This document shows positions 21,055 to 32,008 of a stretch of DNA of 64,000 bases, piece by piece. How positions within the stretch are numbered: position 1 is the first letter of the stretch; every line of letters begins with the position of its first letter. Below the pieces are notes generated by a model. The model saw only the letters and a list, made by a program, of their open reading frames with translations, was not told the DNA's origin and searched no databases. The position numbers and the translations under genes were made by a program. The stretch spans positions 1 to 64,000 of the forward strand of contig VTFK01000687.1 in NCBI GenBank assembly GCA_009617715.1. Reading direction: 5' to 3'. Source of the DNA: Plectrocnemia conspersa. Taxonomy: Eukaryota; Arthropoda; Insecta; Trichoptera; Polycentropodidae.

Positions 21055-22250
21055 ACGTTCTCGTCCGACTCTCTCTTGACGAATTCTCTCCAGTGATTTC
21101 GTTTGGCGGTGCGAATGAGGGACTTGTATTTATTGATGTGTCCTCTCCATTCTCGTCTTATCGCCCTGAAGGGGTCGTCGCTCGGGGTTTCGCTGGTCAC
21201 CATTTTCGACCCTCTGGCTTTCACCGCCTTCGCGAAAAGGCGTTGAGCTCGGTTGGCCGTTTTACGGGCCTCCGTGAGGGCCGGGGACCACCATTTGGGT
21301 TTAGCTTTGCGCGGGGGCGGCGGCTTACTGCGTGGCAGATTCCTCTCGGCTGCGGCTATTAAGGCCATTTGAAGCGCCTCTGCTTTGGCTTCGGGGCCGG
21401 GTCTGAGCGTTCTCGCGGCTTCGTCGAGTTCAATTCCTAGGTCTCTCCCCAGTTCGGTCCAATTCGCTTTCGCGATTTTGAATCTTCCGGGGAGGATCGT
21501 GCGCGTCGTTTGGCGTGCGGTGTTTGCGTTTTTCTCTTCTTCGCGCCTGCGGTGAATCCGCATCGTTATAAGTCTGTGGTCCGAGAGGCACGCTTCGGTG
21601 TGGATCCTCCAGTCCGCCAATCCTAGCCGCGATTCGAGGTTATAGAAGGTGGCGTCCGGCGTCGATTCGCCCGTTGGGCCGTAGTAACTGGATTCGGAGG
21701 GGCCCTCGCTCGTCGCGACCGATAAGCCGCTGGCGATAACGAAGTCCTCCATTTGTCTATTGACTACCGAGTTTCTATTGTATTTTTTCTCATCTGGATC
21801 GCCCCAGATGGTCGAGTGGGCGTTAAAATCGCCTCCTATGATGACGTTCTTTCCCCTGAGGGCGTTTAGAGTCGTCGTAAGGCCGTCGATGTGGGTGCCT
21901 ATGTAATCCCCGAATTTGAAGAAGGCCGATACCACGTAGATATCGACCTCTTCCGCTGATAAATGGACGACCGCTCGGCACTCGTTTGACATTTGCGTCA
22001 AAAGAGTGGCGCGCAGCGTCGGATTAAGAACGGCGATCGCGGCTTCCGCGGGCTGAATCTCGAAGATTTTCGCTCGCGCGCCTATTCCTGCCGTTTTTCC
22101 CATATAAGTGTATGGCTCTTGGATGAGGGCCACGTCGATGCTGTTCTCCAACAGGTTAAGTTCGAATTCTGCCATTGGGTCTCTGCAGTGGTGAAGGTTC
22201 TGCTGGGCGATCCTGATGTCTCTATTTGGTTTGTTGGGTGGACTAGCCAT
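20901..22250 (-). pseudogene. Element C ORF2, endonuclease half (449 aa)
   Basis: Starts MASPPNKPNRDIRIAQQNLH. Apurinic-like endonuclease motifs are complete: QQNLHHCRDP, DVALIQEPYTYMGK, IIGGDFNAHSTIWGD, TPDATFYN and ACLSDHRLI. A long linker follows with KPKWWSPALTEARK and HWREFVKRESDENVWGGPYR. The start codon overlaps the ORF1 stop by 8 nt (ATGGCTAG), a layout used for coupled re-initiation in this clade. After SLADVKN the frame is lost next to a T-run (about 20985), and some linker before the RT is missing. Confidence 0.88.
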
Positions 22251-23489
22251 TTGTGTTGGCTAGTTCCCTTGCCAATGCGGTCTTGTAGGCCGGGCAGGTT
22301 CTGTCTTCAGCCCTGTGGGCTGGGGATTCGTGCTGCCTTCTTAGGCGGCAGCACGTGGCGCAGTTCGCCGGCTTGTCCCTGTTGGGGCAATCGCCGTTTT
22401 CATGCGCGGCTCCTCCGCACCAGGTGCAGGAGAGCTTCTCTGCTCTGCACCTGGTACTTGTGTGCCCGTACAAGTGGCACTTGTAGCAGCGGACCACTCT
22501 GATGTGGTCCCTGATACGGTGGGCGGAGTAGCCCACGTATAACGTTCCTTCCGCGACAAGCGCCCTGTGGACGCTCGGGGGGAGACAGGACTGCGTGGGT
22601 CCGGTCCTTAGCCCTCGTGTTCAGGCGGGTGACTATTTCGGTCTGTTAGAGGAAGTCCTCCTTTTTCATATCCGGGATCGCCTCCTCCACGTTCTGGTGG
22701 AAGAGTGCCTCCAGGAGGTCCTCATTGTTGATCCCCGAGGGGATATCGTGAGCGATGGCGCGCGGATTTCTGACTCCGCGTAATGATGCTTTAATGCCCA
22801 CCTTTGCAAGTTTTTCGTTGAGGGCGACCAGCTTCTCGGCCTCCTCTCTGTCCTTGATGAGGACTGTTGCCGTGTTGCCGGCTCCCGGGAATACTCCCCT
22901 GACGTGCAGTTTCACCGCTGCCGGATTTACTGCTTTTTTGAAGGACTCTATTGTGTCCTTTGGGCTTTTGTTAACGTCTCCTATCGGTGTTAGGACCACG
23001 GCCGTGGAGATTGCTGATTGGGCAGGGGGGGGGGGCCTGAGGGGCCTCTCCCCTTAGCTCGTTTACGATGCTTGCCATCGTAGGCGGGGGGGGAAGGCGG
23101 CTCTCTATAGCCCTGAGGCGTTGATCAAGGTCGTTTGTTATAAGCGGGGCGGCTGGCCCGGGTTTCGCTGATTGTGCTTCTTCGAATAGTTCCTCGATTT
23201 TGACGAGGAACGATTGAAGCTCCTTCTTTCCGGCTCTCGGGAGCCGGTCTTGAGCCTCTATTGCCCCTGCGAGGTCCTCGAGGACCTTCGCGAGGCGCTC
23301 CTTGGTGGAGGCCTCCGCTTTCCTGCGGGGCTCTTGGGCGGCTGCTGGTGGGGCGGGGGGAAATTTCTTCTCCTCTGGGTTTTTGGTAGTCGTAGGCAGA
23401 GCGGGGAAATCCTCCCTTACTACTCTCTTTTTGTCTTTAAGGCTCCGCTCTGGGAGTTTCCTCTTTTCTTCGAGGCTTTGCTTCCTCAT
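22243..23489 (-). pseudogene. Element C ORF1 (gag-like, three knuckles)
   Basis: Three frames in series. 22971-23489: MRKQSLEEKRKLPERSLKDK, a charged, Pro/Ala-rich start with a helical KERLAKVLEDLAGAIE region. 22646-22999: a domain with VKLHVRGVFPGAGNTATVLI. 22243-22536: RVVRCYKCHLYGHTSTRC, CTWCGGAAHENGDC and CATCCRLRRQHESPAH. The first frameshift lies at a ten-base G-run near 23025-23035, the second near 22560-22640. The C-terminal NTNG stop overlaps the ORF2 start. Confidence 0.82.
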
Positions 23490-23880
23490 TCTACCAGCAA
23501 CTTACCTGGGAAATTCCCGGAAAAGCGCCTTTCCAAAATTAGTTTTTGTGTGTCGTTTACTGCTCACCGGAAAATTTTCGGAAAATTCGGAAAACTCCAA
23601 ATTACCTCCAAAAGTCGGAAAACCTCGGAAAAATAAAATAAAACCCAGGAAAATTCCGAGTCCAGGTTTTCCGACTTTTCCAGGAGCACTATCAGTGTCT
23701 CACTATCACTGTAAAACGTAAGTCTTAACACTTTCTCCAGCAGCTGGTCCGTCCAGCTGATCTTCCAACCCTGAAGATTGCCGAAGAGTGCGCCCACCTG
23801 ATGGGCCTACGCCCTTTTCGCAGTAACAACTGGCGGCACGTCCTCTGTATAAACGCCAGTGCGCGACTCGCAACTGGTAA
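23490..23880 (-). promoter_or_regulatory. Element C 5'UTR with GGAAAA repeats
   Basis: Repeated CGGAAAA/GGAAAATT units (23515-23660) are followed by a GC-rich outer part with CAGCAGCTGGTCCGTCCAGC and GAAGA.TGCGCCC blocks. The outer part aligns with 37060-37290. It is bounded by TTAGG-type repeats at 23884-23896. It likely holds the element's promoter (inference). Confidence 0.6.
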
Positions 23881-23883
23881 TCT

Positions 23884-23896
23884 AACCTAACCTAAC
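23884..23896. repeat. Short CCTAA run at the 5' edge of element C
   Basis: AACCTAACCTAAC directly abuts the 5' end of an R1-clade element. Members of this clade (TRAS, SART) target TTAGG telomeric repeats. Here only two to three units are present and none is seen at the other end. Confidence 0.45.
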
Positions 23897-24287
23897 ATAA
23901 ATGATAAAGTGAATAACATGTAAATATACTAAAAAAAAAAAAATTAACAATTTCTTTATTAAAATAAATGTTCAGTACAAATGATATATATTACAAACTT
24001 AAGTACCTAGTTAAAACTATTTCCTTAATTACAAAAAGGTGTTAAATTTAGAATAACATAATGCTACAAGTACAATTATTGAATATTTTAGACGTGTGGA
24101 GGAAAAGTTGGCAAAAACCTCCTAACAACAATGTAGTTCCTTAATAAATTATAAAAAACTTACAACTACTTACGACTACTTACATACTAGGTTCTAACCA
24201 CCGTCACCAAGGAAGAACCGGTGAACTTCATTCTAATGTTTAAAACAACCAGCTAATCCCCGGTGGTCAATGGTTTACATAATTTTC
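23897..24287 (-). other. Probable 3' flank/3'UTR of element E
   Basis: AT-rich and non-coding. On the minus strand an AATAAA (about 23957) lies beyond the element E stop, but no poly(A) tail follows it. It may include the outermost 3'UTR of element E. Confidence 0.35.
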
Positions 24288-25819
24288 TTAACTGATCCGT
24301 GTCGAGCGGTAGACGCGCTTCGCTTCCACTATTCTAAAGCGAACTCGCGGCACACTCGGGGACAAGAGAGCGAGAGAGTTTCCGCTTGGATTCTGATGGT
24401 TGACAGTCTCAGATATATCATCCCTTATTATGTGTTTGGGAAGCTTATGCTTATAGGTGTATGGTAAGCAATTGATATTATAATTACCCAGCTTTCCAAG
24501 AAGAGAGTCGGCTCTCTCCTTTTTTACTCGTTTGTATAGTAATAAGGTTTGCCTATAACAAACTCTTTTACCGTTCTTATCCTGCCGCTCCGCTGATGGA
24601 GTCGCATAGTATTTGTTCTGGGATGCGTTCAATGCAATCCTAAGACACTTGTTCTGTACTACTTGTATTCTTCGGAATTGAGTATCAGAAATACTAGACC
24701 AAACCGGGGATCCATAAGTAATTAGGGGTCTAATTAGAGTTTTATACAGGATCAGTTTATTTTTACTACTCAGTTTACTTTTTCGCTTGTAGATCGGGCA
24801 AGAGCCGACAGTGCCATGAATCCTTTCCTACGGCACTCTTCTACTTGGAATTTCCAATTTAATTTATTGTCTAAGTGCAATCCTAAGTATTTAACTCTTT
24901 CACTCCATTTCACCAGTGAATTATTGAAACAAAGTTGCCGGGTGGGTGGAGCAAGTCTCTTTTTACTGAAGATTATCGCCTCAATTTTGGCCTGATTAAT
25001 TTTTATCTTCCATTGGCGGAAATACGCCGCCAATTTGAGAAGTGCCTCCTGGAGTCGATTTATAATGAGGTTCCGACTTAATGACGAAATGTAACACGCT
25101 GTGTCATCTGCATATAGAGACATCTGGCATTTTTTCAAAGTGAGCATGTCGCCATTATATACATTAAAGAGGTGGGGTCCTAGTATGCTCCCTTGAGGCA
25201 CTCCCATGGGAATTTCTCTCGGGGACGACGGTGAACCCTTAACCGTAACAGTATACTGCCTCTCACTCAAGTACGCATCTATGATACGGATAAGAAAGAA
25301 AGGTACATCTGCCTTTAATAATTTAAATATAAGACCGTCATGCCAGACAGTATCGAAAGCCTTTTCGATGTCTAGGAGAAACATTCCCGTGTCTCTTTTG
25401 GTATTAAATTTTTGCGAAACGTATTCTGCAACTCTTGTCAACTGATGATTAGTTGAGTGATGCTGTCTGAATCCGAATTGGAATTCAGGGATTGCGGACG
25501 CTATATGGGGTTGTAGCTTTCTTAAGATTATTCGCTCGAAGACTTTACTGAGGCAAGAGAGGAGGCTAATTGGACGATAGCTAATTGGCATTTTTGAGTC
25601 CTTGCCTGTTTTATGAATGGGGATTACGTTAGCTGTTTTCCAAGCCTGAGGAAAGTAACCAATAGATAAGCAACCGTTAAATATTTTCGTGAGTAGAACA
25701 AGTGCCTTTTGAGGCAGGTGTTTTAATGCTATATTTTCTATTGAATCCAGCCCCGCGGCTTTTTTTGTTTTAAATTTATGAATCGCTTGCCTAACATCAG
25801 AAGGATGTATCAGTGACAA
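24288..25819 (-). pseudogene. Jockey element E ORF2, reverse transcriptase part
   Basis: The jockey-clade RT starts in KTKKAAGLDSIENIALKHLP and runs through [67 protein letters not shown] (catalytic Asp), MGVPQGSILGPHLFNVYNGD, MSLYADDTACY (catalytic YADD) and RVKYLGLHLDNKLNWKFQ. After a frameshift at about 24785 the C-terminal part continues with KLILYKTLIRPLITYGSPVW and YTYKHKLPKHIIRDDI. Another frameshift at 25810-25819 joins it to the endonuclease frame. Otherwise it is well conserved. Confidence 0.9.
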
Positions 25820-27102
25820 CCTGGTGCAAGGGGTGTATCAGATCTAAATTCGTCCACGGCTCGTTTAACAATCGATTCGGTGCCGTGGTCGTACATGTTT
25901 AGTGTAAGTCTGTGTGAACTTTCAAAACAAGTCGCAAGAGCTTCTGCTTTTTCGCGATCCGTGTGTGCGTAGTTACCATTCGCACACACGAGGGGCGGGA
26001 TATTTGTATGATTACGACGAATAGCCTTTGCTAGTTTCCATAGAGTGTTGTCTTGTGGAGTCGTACTTTGAAGCTTGTGTTCCCATGACTGGTTTTTTAG
26101 TTTTTGAATTTCTACTGATATTTCCGCGGTGAGTGAATTGACAATGGTTTTTATACCACTGTCCCTATGCCTCTGCCATTCTTTTCTAAAACGATTTTTC
26201 CTATTTATTAACTCTTTAATAGCAGGTGTTAATGTAAATTTAAAAGGCACCATAGGGGATCGCGGTGTATATGTATGAATTTCCTCGTTAATACATATCG
26301 TTAAGTCCATTACGTATAAGTCAATTAATTCTTTACAGTTAAAGGTTTTAGGAGTAAGATTTATTCTTGAATTAACCCCTGTTTTGAACCCTATCCAATC
26401 CGTCCGAGAGTACATCAGACAAGTCCTATCGGTCCTCACCACCGAACCTCCCAGTGAAAATTTCACCGGCAGGTGGTCAGAGGAGAGTTTCTGAAGGGTC
26501 TCCATTGACGCTACACTCGGGACGTCTTTGTAAAGGGCGATGTCCAGTGTTGATGACGCGTTTTTTCGATAATATGTGGGCTTGTCTGGAAATTCTATAT
26601 TAAAATCTCTAACACTCATTAGGTCCACCAAGGTTCTGCCGTTTTTGTTAGATTTTTGACAGTTCCAAAAACTATGTTTAGCGTTTAGGTCACCTGCTAT
26701 TATGACCGCAGGAGCAGCCGCAATGAGCTTGTCTAAATCAGTTTTGAATTCGCTTCCTTGCTTAGGGCAGTATGCTGATATTATTAAAATGGGCTTAGAG
26801 TCTACGTTAATCATAATAGCGACCGCTTCGATGATTTTGGTTTCTGGTAATTTAAATTGGCAGTGACTAAGGTTATTCCTAATGAGTATTGCTACACCCC
26901 CTCCCATACCGCGTTCTCTATCTACACGATAGCAATCGAAACCAGAAATCTTAAGTGTGTGATTTGACTTTAGGCGCGTTTCATTTAATAATATTATGTC
27001 GATATCTGAGTTTTCCACCATCAGAATCATTTCGTCCACCTTCTTACGAACGCCATTTGCGTTCCAGAAAGCCACGTTAGTTTTTCTTGATGATTCAATC
27101 AT
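25810..27102 (-). pseudogene. Jockey element E ORF2, endonuclease part (430 aa)
   Basis: Starts MIESSRKTNVAFWNANGVRK. Endonuclease motifs: NANGV, IILLNETRLK, GGGVAILIRNNL, VIIAGDLNAKHSFWNC, STLDIALYKD and LSSDHLPVKF. All catalytic positions are visible. A helical linker follows (PAIKELINRKNRFRKEWQRH). The start codon overlaps the ORF1 stop by 8 nt (ATGATTGA). One base change in frame near LAPGCH separates it from the RT. Confidence 0.9.
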
Positions 27103-28791
27103 CTAATTTATCTAAGAATTCTAACACTTATGTTATAAATGACATTATAAATATAGGCGAGAGTGTAAGTTGTAAATGTTTTTATTTAGAAGTTAAATCG
27201 ATACAAAATCGCTCGTGGACTGGTTGACGAAGCTAAGACGCGCGGACGGTCTTGACTCCGGACTCCTCCTGGACGTGGACGGTTCCTTGAAGAGGGAGAG
27301 GTCTTCCCATTCTGAAGTTCTTGATAGGACGAGAGAGATTCCTCCCTTTCAGAAGTTCTTGATGAGAAGAGAGAGATTCCTCCCTGGTTGGAATCCCAAA
27401 GTGAAGTGAAGTGTAGAGGGAGAGTTCCTCCCGGCTTGGATTCCCAAGAAAGAGTGATGTACGCCGGCCGTGACCCTCCTTATATAGTCGTCGAGTCGCG
27501 TGCCGGACGCACTTGGTTGGTGGGGGAAAGCCCTTCTGTGATTGGGTGTGGGAAGCTCGTCGCTGATTGGTCAATTTTGCACGGGGATATGAATTGAAAC
27601 GTGGCGCTTCGAAGTACGATTATAACACTAACATAAATTTTTCTGACATATTTTTACAGGTTTTGATGCCTGTTTTGAGGTCGAGAAGCGACCTCATCAA
27701 CTTTTTAATATCAGATAAATCTCCTAAGTCATCTAATGCATTTTTATTTTTTCAGTGCCCTCAACATTCTTACTTGGTTTTGAGTTAGATTCGTTGTTGG
27801 TTTGTAGTCGCCGTGGCTCTGGTTTGGTTGGCAAAGGCGGGAAGTCTGCAATATTATTGAGCAAAGCGGCTCTCTTTTCCCGTTCCGTCTTCGGCTCCGG
27901 GAAACTCCTTGGGGTCGCCCACGCTGGTGCTCCACTGCTTCTGGGCTTGATTATGTTGCTCACATATTTGACCCTGGCTGAGCAAAATTTATAGTTTGCA
28001 GGGTGGTCTCCCTGGCAGTTGCAGCATTTGGCCGGCGCCTCTCTGTCTACTTTGGTGCAGTCAGATGTCGCGTGGTCCCCGTCGCATTTGACGCATCTCG
28101 GTTTCCAATTGCAGTTTCTGGCTCCATGTCCGAAATTTTGGCATCTAAAACATTGAGTACCGATGGCTTTATTTTTGTATTTTTCCACAGTAATTTTTGT
28201 GTGGAAGATATATTTTACATGTGAAGTAAACTTCCCCATATCGGTTCCGTTGGGAAGATTAATTAAATATACAGGAAACCTGTTATTGTTAATTTTAGAT
28301 TTAAGGGCAGTCACGGAAGTGACGTCAAAGCCCTGGGAGACAATGTCTCTTTTTATAATTTCAACTTCCAACATTGGAAGTCCTTTAATTACAGCCTTGG
28401 CTGACTTGTCGCCAGCCGAGGTGTACGTATGAAATTGTTGAGCCTCATTTTTGAGGCTCTCGACCAGTTTTTTGTGGTCATCCATGTTTGAACACTGGCC
28501 GCTCACGTTGCTATTGCGAGTGTATCGCACATAAAATTTATTTTCAATTAAACTGTGAAGAGCAGTCATAAAAGATTCGGCGTTACTGGCGGCCTTCATA
28601 ATGACCGGCGGGACTCTGATGGGTTTGCCTGATAACGGCGAAGTTGGTAACGGTGTAAGTGCACCGAATTTGTTTGTTGTGACAACTGGGTTTTCCCCTG
28701 CACTGACTCTTAATCTTTTTGCCGGATTTTTTGGCGTTTGCCATTGATTTTGGCCGATGGCCTGCGATAAATACTCGCTATATTTTGACAT
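27095..28791 (-). pseudogene. Jockey element E ORF1, split by a solo LTR
   Basis: Starts MSKYSEYLSQAIGQNQWQTP (28791). It has a nucleic-acid-binding ORF1 layout: VPPVIMKAASNAESFMTAL, AVIKGLPMLEVEIIKRDIVS (PRE_C2HC-type), then three knuckles near 28150-28000: QCFRCQNFGHGARNCN, RCVKCDGDHATSDC and KCCNCQGDHPANYKFC. A frameshift at about 27745 (T/A-run) shifts the tail. The tail reads NALDDLGDLSDIKKLMRSL up to EKFML, and after the 497 bp LTR ends in LEFLDKLDD and TGA. I chose 28791 because the homologue at 32258 starts at the same position of the protein; the longer upstream frame runs into piggyBac DNA. Confidence 0.85.
27131..27627 (-). mobile_element. Solo gypsy LTR (497 bp) inside jockey ORF1
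   Basis: End-to-end relative of the LTR at 577-1073, with TGTTA...TAACA ends, a TATA box (TATATAAGG, about 27478-27486, minus) and no internal region. The flanks are CTTA and CTAA, a 4 bp target duplication with one mismatch. A solo LTR normally results from recombination between the two LTRs of a full element. Removing it with one target copy restores the jockey ORF1 tail, so it postdates element E. Confidence 0.85.
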
Positions 28792-29041
28792 TTTATTATT
28801 ATTTCCGATATGGGGGTTATTAAGGATCGGATACAACCTTTGTGCCGGCAGCGATCTCTGGTTTTTCGCTCCTGGCGCTGCGTGGTTCTTCTTCCTCTTA
28901 CTGACAGTTGATATCGAGCGAGCTGCGGGACTCCGCTGGTCCGGTGCTTCCTTGGGGGCTTCACTGGCGTCCTGTCCACTATGTTTATATGTATGGTGAA
29001 CACATACGCGAATAAACTTTCGCAGCCGCAAGGCAGCTATA

Positions 29042-29873
29042 CTATAAATAAGCAAACCTTTCGTCAATTGTGATGTGTGTTCCGGGAGTATAATTCTCTT
29101 TGCACGAGTTTACAAACATATCAAAAATAGTTTTAATAGCTTCCATTTTATTTTCGCTTGCTTTTTCTCTGTCTTCTCTGGTCAAACGATCATCAAATCT
29201 AACCACCGAAAATATTTCTGAAAATTTATCTCTAGACATGGCCACGGAATAAAAATATTGTTTGAACAGTTCGTTTGTTGTCTATAATTCTTTGAACTGG
29301 ATTTATGGGAGAAATTTCTTTTTTTCGAATTTTATTGACTTCCCGTTCGCACTGTCTGTTTGTTTCGTTGCATATATAATTTATCATATTCTCGGAAACA
29401 AACAAATGGAAGGCATCCTTCATCGTGATAACATTATTACTGGAATCGGTCAAGCCAGAGACAGAATTTACAATATTGGCAAACCTATAAAAAATATAAA
29501 ATAAACATTTTAAAGGGAATAGTATTAATTCAATATTTTATCGAATGTTTATTCAATTCTATTGAATAAACATTCTAAAAAGTAAAAAAAAAGTATTTGC
29601 TAACCTAGTTCTCGAGTGTCTTGGGGGATTGGATATCCACGTGAGTCCGGCTTTTGAATTATATGTTAATTCTTCCGTTTGTTCACCATTTACGTTTTTT
29701 ATTTCTTATTCTGAATCGTTTTCTATTTCACTGTTATCACGTTCAATTAAATCTTCTTCATCAGACGCAACGTTATTATCAATATCAATATCGCTATCGT
29801 ATTCGCTACCACTCTCGTCAGAATCTTGCAAAATTCTTAGCAACTCTTCGTCAGTTACAAGCCGATTAGCCAT
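29042..29873 (-). pseudogene. piggyBac-like transposase N-terminal part with an intron
   Basis: The first exon (29873-29605) starts MANRLVTDEELLRILQDSDE. It has an acidic stretch typical of piggyBac N-termini, then a stop after NDSE, then SKAGLTWISNPPRHSRTR. A GT-AG intron (29485-29604, 120 bp) follows, and joining gives SRTRFANIVNSVSG. The second exon continues with MKDAFHLFVSENMINYICNE, then MSRDKFSEIFSVVRFDD and HITIDERFAYL (first catalytic Asp), where element E begins at about 29040. One stop and a frameshift near 29240 mark it as a pseudogene. Confidence 0.75.
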
Positions 29874-29899
29874 TTTACAATTTCAAAAGTAACGTGAGA

Positions 29900-30079
29900 A
29901 ATAAAATAACGATCAAGTTTGGCGGTTCGATTCGTACTGTATGTTTTTTCGGGTGACATTGAGATTTTGTATAGCTTATCCTCGGGTATTTGATGTTCAG
30001 AATCAGAAAAATGCAGCATGCCTAGTAAAAGTTGAAATTGGTCGCAAGGCAATATTTTACCAGGTCTTTTGAGCAACAT
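29900..30079 (-). pseudogene. Second piggyBac-like fragment
   Basis: The minus strand reads MLLKRPGKILPCDQFQLLLG, then MLHFSDSEHQIPEDKLYKIS. This resembles the 'F..ll..lHF.dn' segment upstream of the first catalytic Asp in another piggyBac group. It lies in front of the MANRL start and belongs to a different family than the 29042-29873 remnant. Confidence 0.5.
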
Positions 30080-30123
30080 TCTTCAATAATTAAGTGTCGA
30101 TTTCTCGTCATCAAAATCGAAAT

Positions 30124-30464
30124 TGTAACAATTAATACATCTCTTCGATAGATGTATCTACCCATTTATGAAATCTCGAATTTGCGGATAGATTATGATT
30201 ACTAACTATTGAGTGATAGTATCTATTGGTCTTTTGGGGGTCCAGTCGTTGGTGCTGGAGCTCGTGCGTTCTAGCCGGCTGATTAGATGTCCTTGAGAGA
30301 AGTCCGGTGGATAGCGTGGTCGGTGAAGAAGGCGTCAGCGGAGACAGTAGTCGAGTCGATGCAATGTAATCGGGCGAACTGTCCCTTGGAGTTTCTGTCC
30401 GTCTATTTATATATTTTGAGGATCGTACGGGAATGGTAACAACTTATTGTTACGTGTCGCCACA
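30124..30464 (-). repeat. 3' LTR of a CsRn1-like gypsy element
   Basis: In element sense the LTR follows a purine-rich tract (CCAGGGGGAGTAC) and begins TGTGGCGACACGTAACAAT. It has a TATA box (TATATAAAT, about 30405-30413) and seems to end ...AATTGTTACA at 30124, giving 341 bp. The ends are inferred from TG...CA and the tract; the 5' LTR is not in the window for comparison. Confidence 0.55.
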
Positions 30465-30537
30465 GTACTCCCCCTGGAGTAATTTGAATAAAATTACGAG
30501 AAAAAGAAAGGAAGAGAGGGAAAAAAAAAATATATAT

Positions 30538-30924
30538 TTATCCCTGTAGGCGGTCTGGGAAATGTACGACTTGTCCTGATCGTGTTCGTCGGCTGGGCAG
30601 AACTGGAGTTAGTTGAGTGGATTCTCTAATTTCCCATGGTTCAAGGTTCTCTGACACGCTTGGCTCATCTGTGCTCTCGGTGGTGTATGCTGGCTTTAGT
30701 CGGTCGATTGATACTGTTGTTAACTTTCCCCTAATGTTAACGGTGACGCATTTCGGGGTTCTGCTAACGACTTCAAATGGTCCTTCGTATGGTGGATGTA
30801 GTGGACCTCGAGCAGCGTCGTATCTAACGAAAACATGTGAAGCTGTTGTTAAATCTTTGAATATAAATGTTGAACGACATCCATGCCGCTTGGGTGTCAG
30901 TAGTGACACCTCGTCCAGTTCCAA
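30538..30924 (-). pseudogene. Gypsy (CsRn1-like) integrase C-terminus
   Basis: A 128-codon minus-strand frame with KDLTTASHVFVRYDAARGPL, HPPYEGPFEVVSRTPKCVTV, VSIDRLKPAY and RRTRSGQVVHFPDRL, the C-terminal end of pol in this gypsy lineage. It stops just before the polypurine tract and LTR. All upstream pol is missing: at about 30920 it runs directly into piggyBac sequence. Confidence 0.8.
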
Positions 30925-31310
30925 TATAAGGACTAATAAGATCAGTCACTACCCTTTCACCTTGGTTTCTCTCTCGTACTTGCTGCTTTCCCATGTATGG
31001 TTGTATATTTAAAATATATGACGTCTCTACATCAGCAGCAACCCATATTTTTATCCCATATCTGCCAGGCTTACTTTTGATGAAAGCGAAATGGGCACCT
31101 CCCTCGATACGTAGCCAGTCTTTCGTCAACCATGATATGCGATCCTGGAGAGTAATTATTTAAACAGGCTGCTTTAAATTGATTAAATATCGAGCGTAGT
31201 GGTTCAAATCTTGCGATTGTTGAAATCGCAATTGTCTGGTGTTGCTGTCATCAAAACGAATTTTACTGTATAAATATGTGAATCTGTCCCTTGAAATGAC
31301 CGTAGAAAAA
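30925..31310 (-). pseudogene. piggyBac-like transposase fragment, catalytic region
   Basis: It reads ISRDRFTYLYSKIRFDDSNT, then in a second frame KPGRYGIKIWVAADVETSYI and GERVVTDLISPYIGTG, all typical of piggyBac between the first and second catalytic Asp. A frameshift lies near 31150. It ends at the junction with the gypsy integrase end. The first catalytic Asp falls in the broken zone near 31130. Confidence 0.75.
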
Positions 31311-31930
31311 AAAAAAAAAATTGCTGATGTGCTTTTGAAGACGATGTTTTGTACCTGTAATGGCTCTAAAAGTAGACAGTGTAGAGGTATTTGAACTGTC
31401 ATAAGTGTATGAAGTTCCAGAGGTATGCGGAGAAACCGAGTTTGGTGAAGGCACTGCGTCAAATGGTGTGGCCGGAAAGTGGGGCTCTCTTGGGACTGAT
31501 ATATCAACAATAAGACAGAAAGCTTTGTGTTTGAATGTTTTAATTTAAGAATCACTTAATTCTTCCAATTCAGCTATCAAGTTGAGTAAGAACATTATAA
31601 GACTCTTTCTTGGTAGTGGCTGCTTCATTCACAGTTAATTCCAGTCTTAGTTTTTTGGCTTTAAAATATTCAGCTACACGTTTATCTGCGTCCGTTGCAG
31701 GTTTCTCTTAGCTCGAGTACTGCACACTCCGGCGCTAGGCCAGACCTTCCTTGGTCGTCACGATTGACGACCGTGGAGGGGGCTACCGTCGCGAAATAGT
31801 CTTGATGGTCTCCAGCATCATTAACCGATTGGAGACGGAAGTTGGATAGGGGAAATCGAGGGAGAGGGATGGTTTGCGGGTAGTAGCGCTCTGCCTACCA
31901 TGGGTCTCTCGGGAGAGAAATAATTATAGA
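31311..31930. other. Unassigned repeat-like sequence
   Basis: A T-run (31307-31320, A on plus) and short open stretches are present. Around 31620-31690 a minus-strand segment resembles a helical transposase tail, but no family is recognisable. 31715-31920 is GC-rich and non-coding. Confidence 0.3.
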
Positions 31931-31935
31931 CAACC

Positions 31936-32008
31936 TGAAAGAAAAAGGGGTTTTTAAACGTGAAAGAAAAAGGGGTTTTTAAACTGAAAGAAAAAGGGGT
32001 TTTTAAAC
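31936..32008. repeat. Three tandem 24-25 bp units
   Basis: The unit TGAAAGAAAAAGGGGTTTTT + AAAC starts at 31936, 31961 and 31985, nearly identical each time. It immediately precedes a perfect 20 bp hairpin. Confidence 0.85.
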
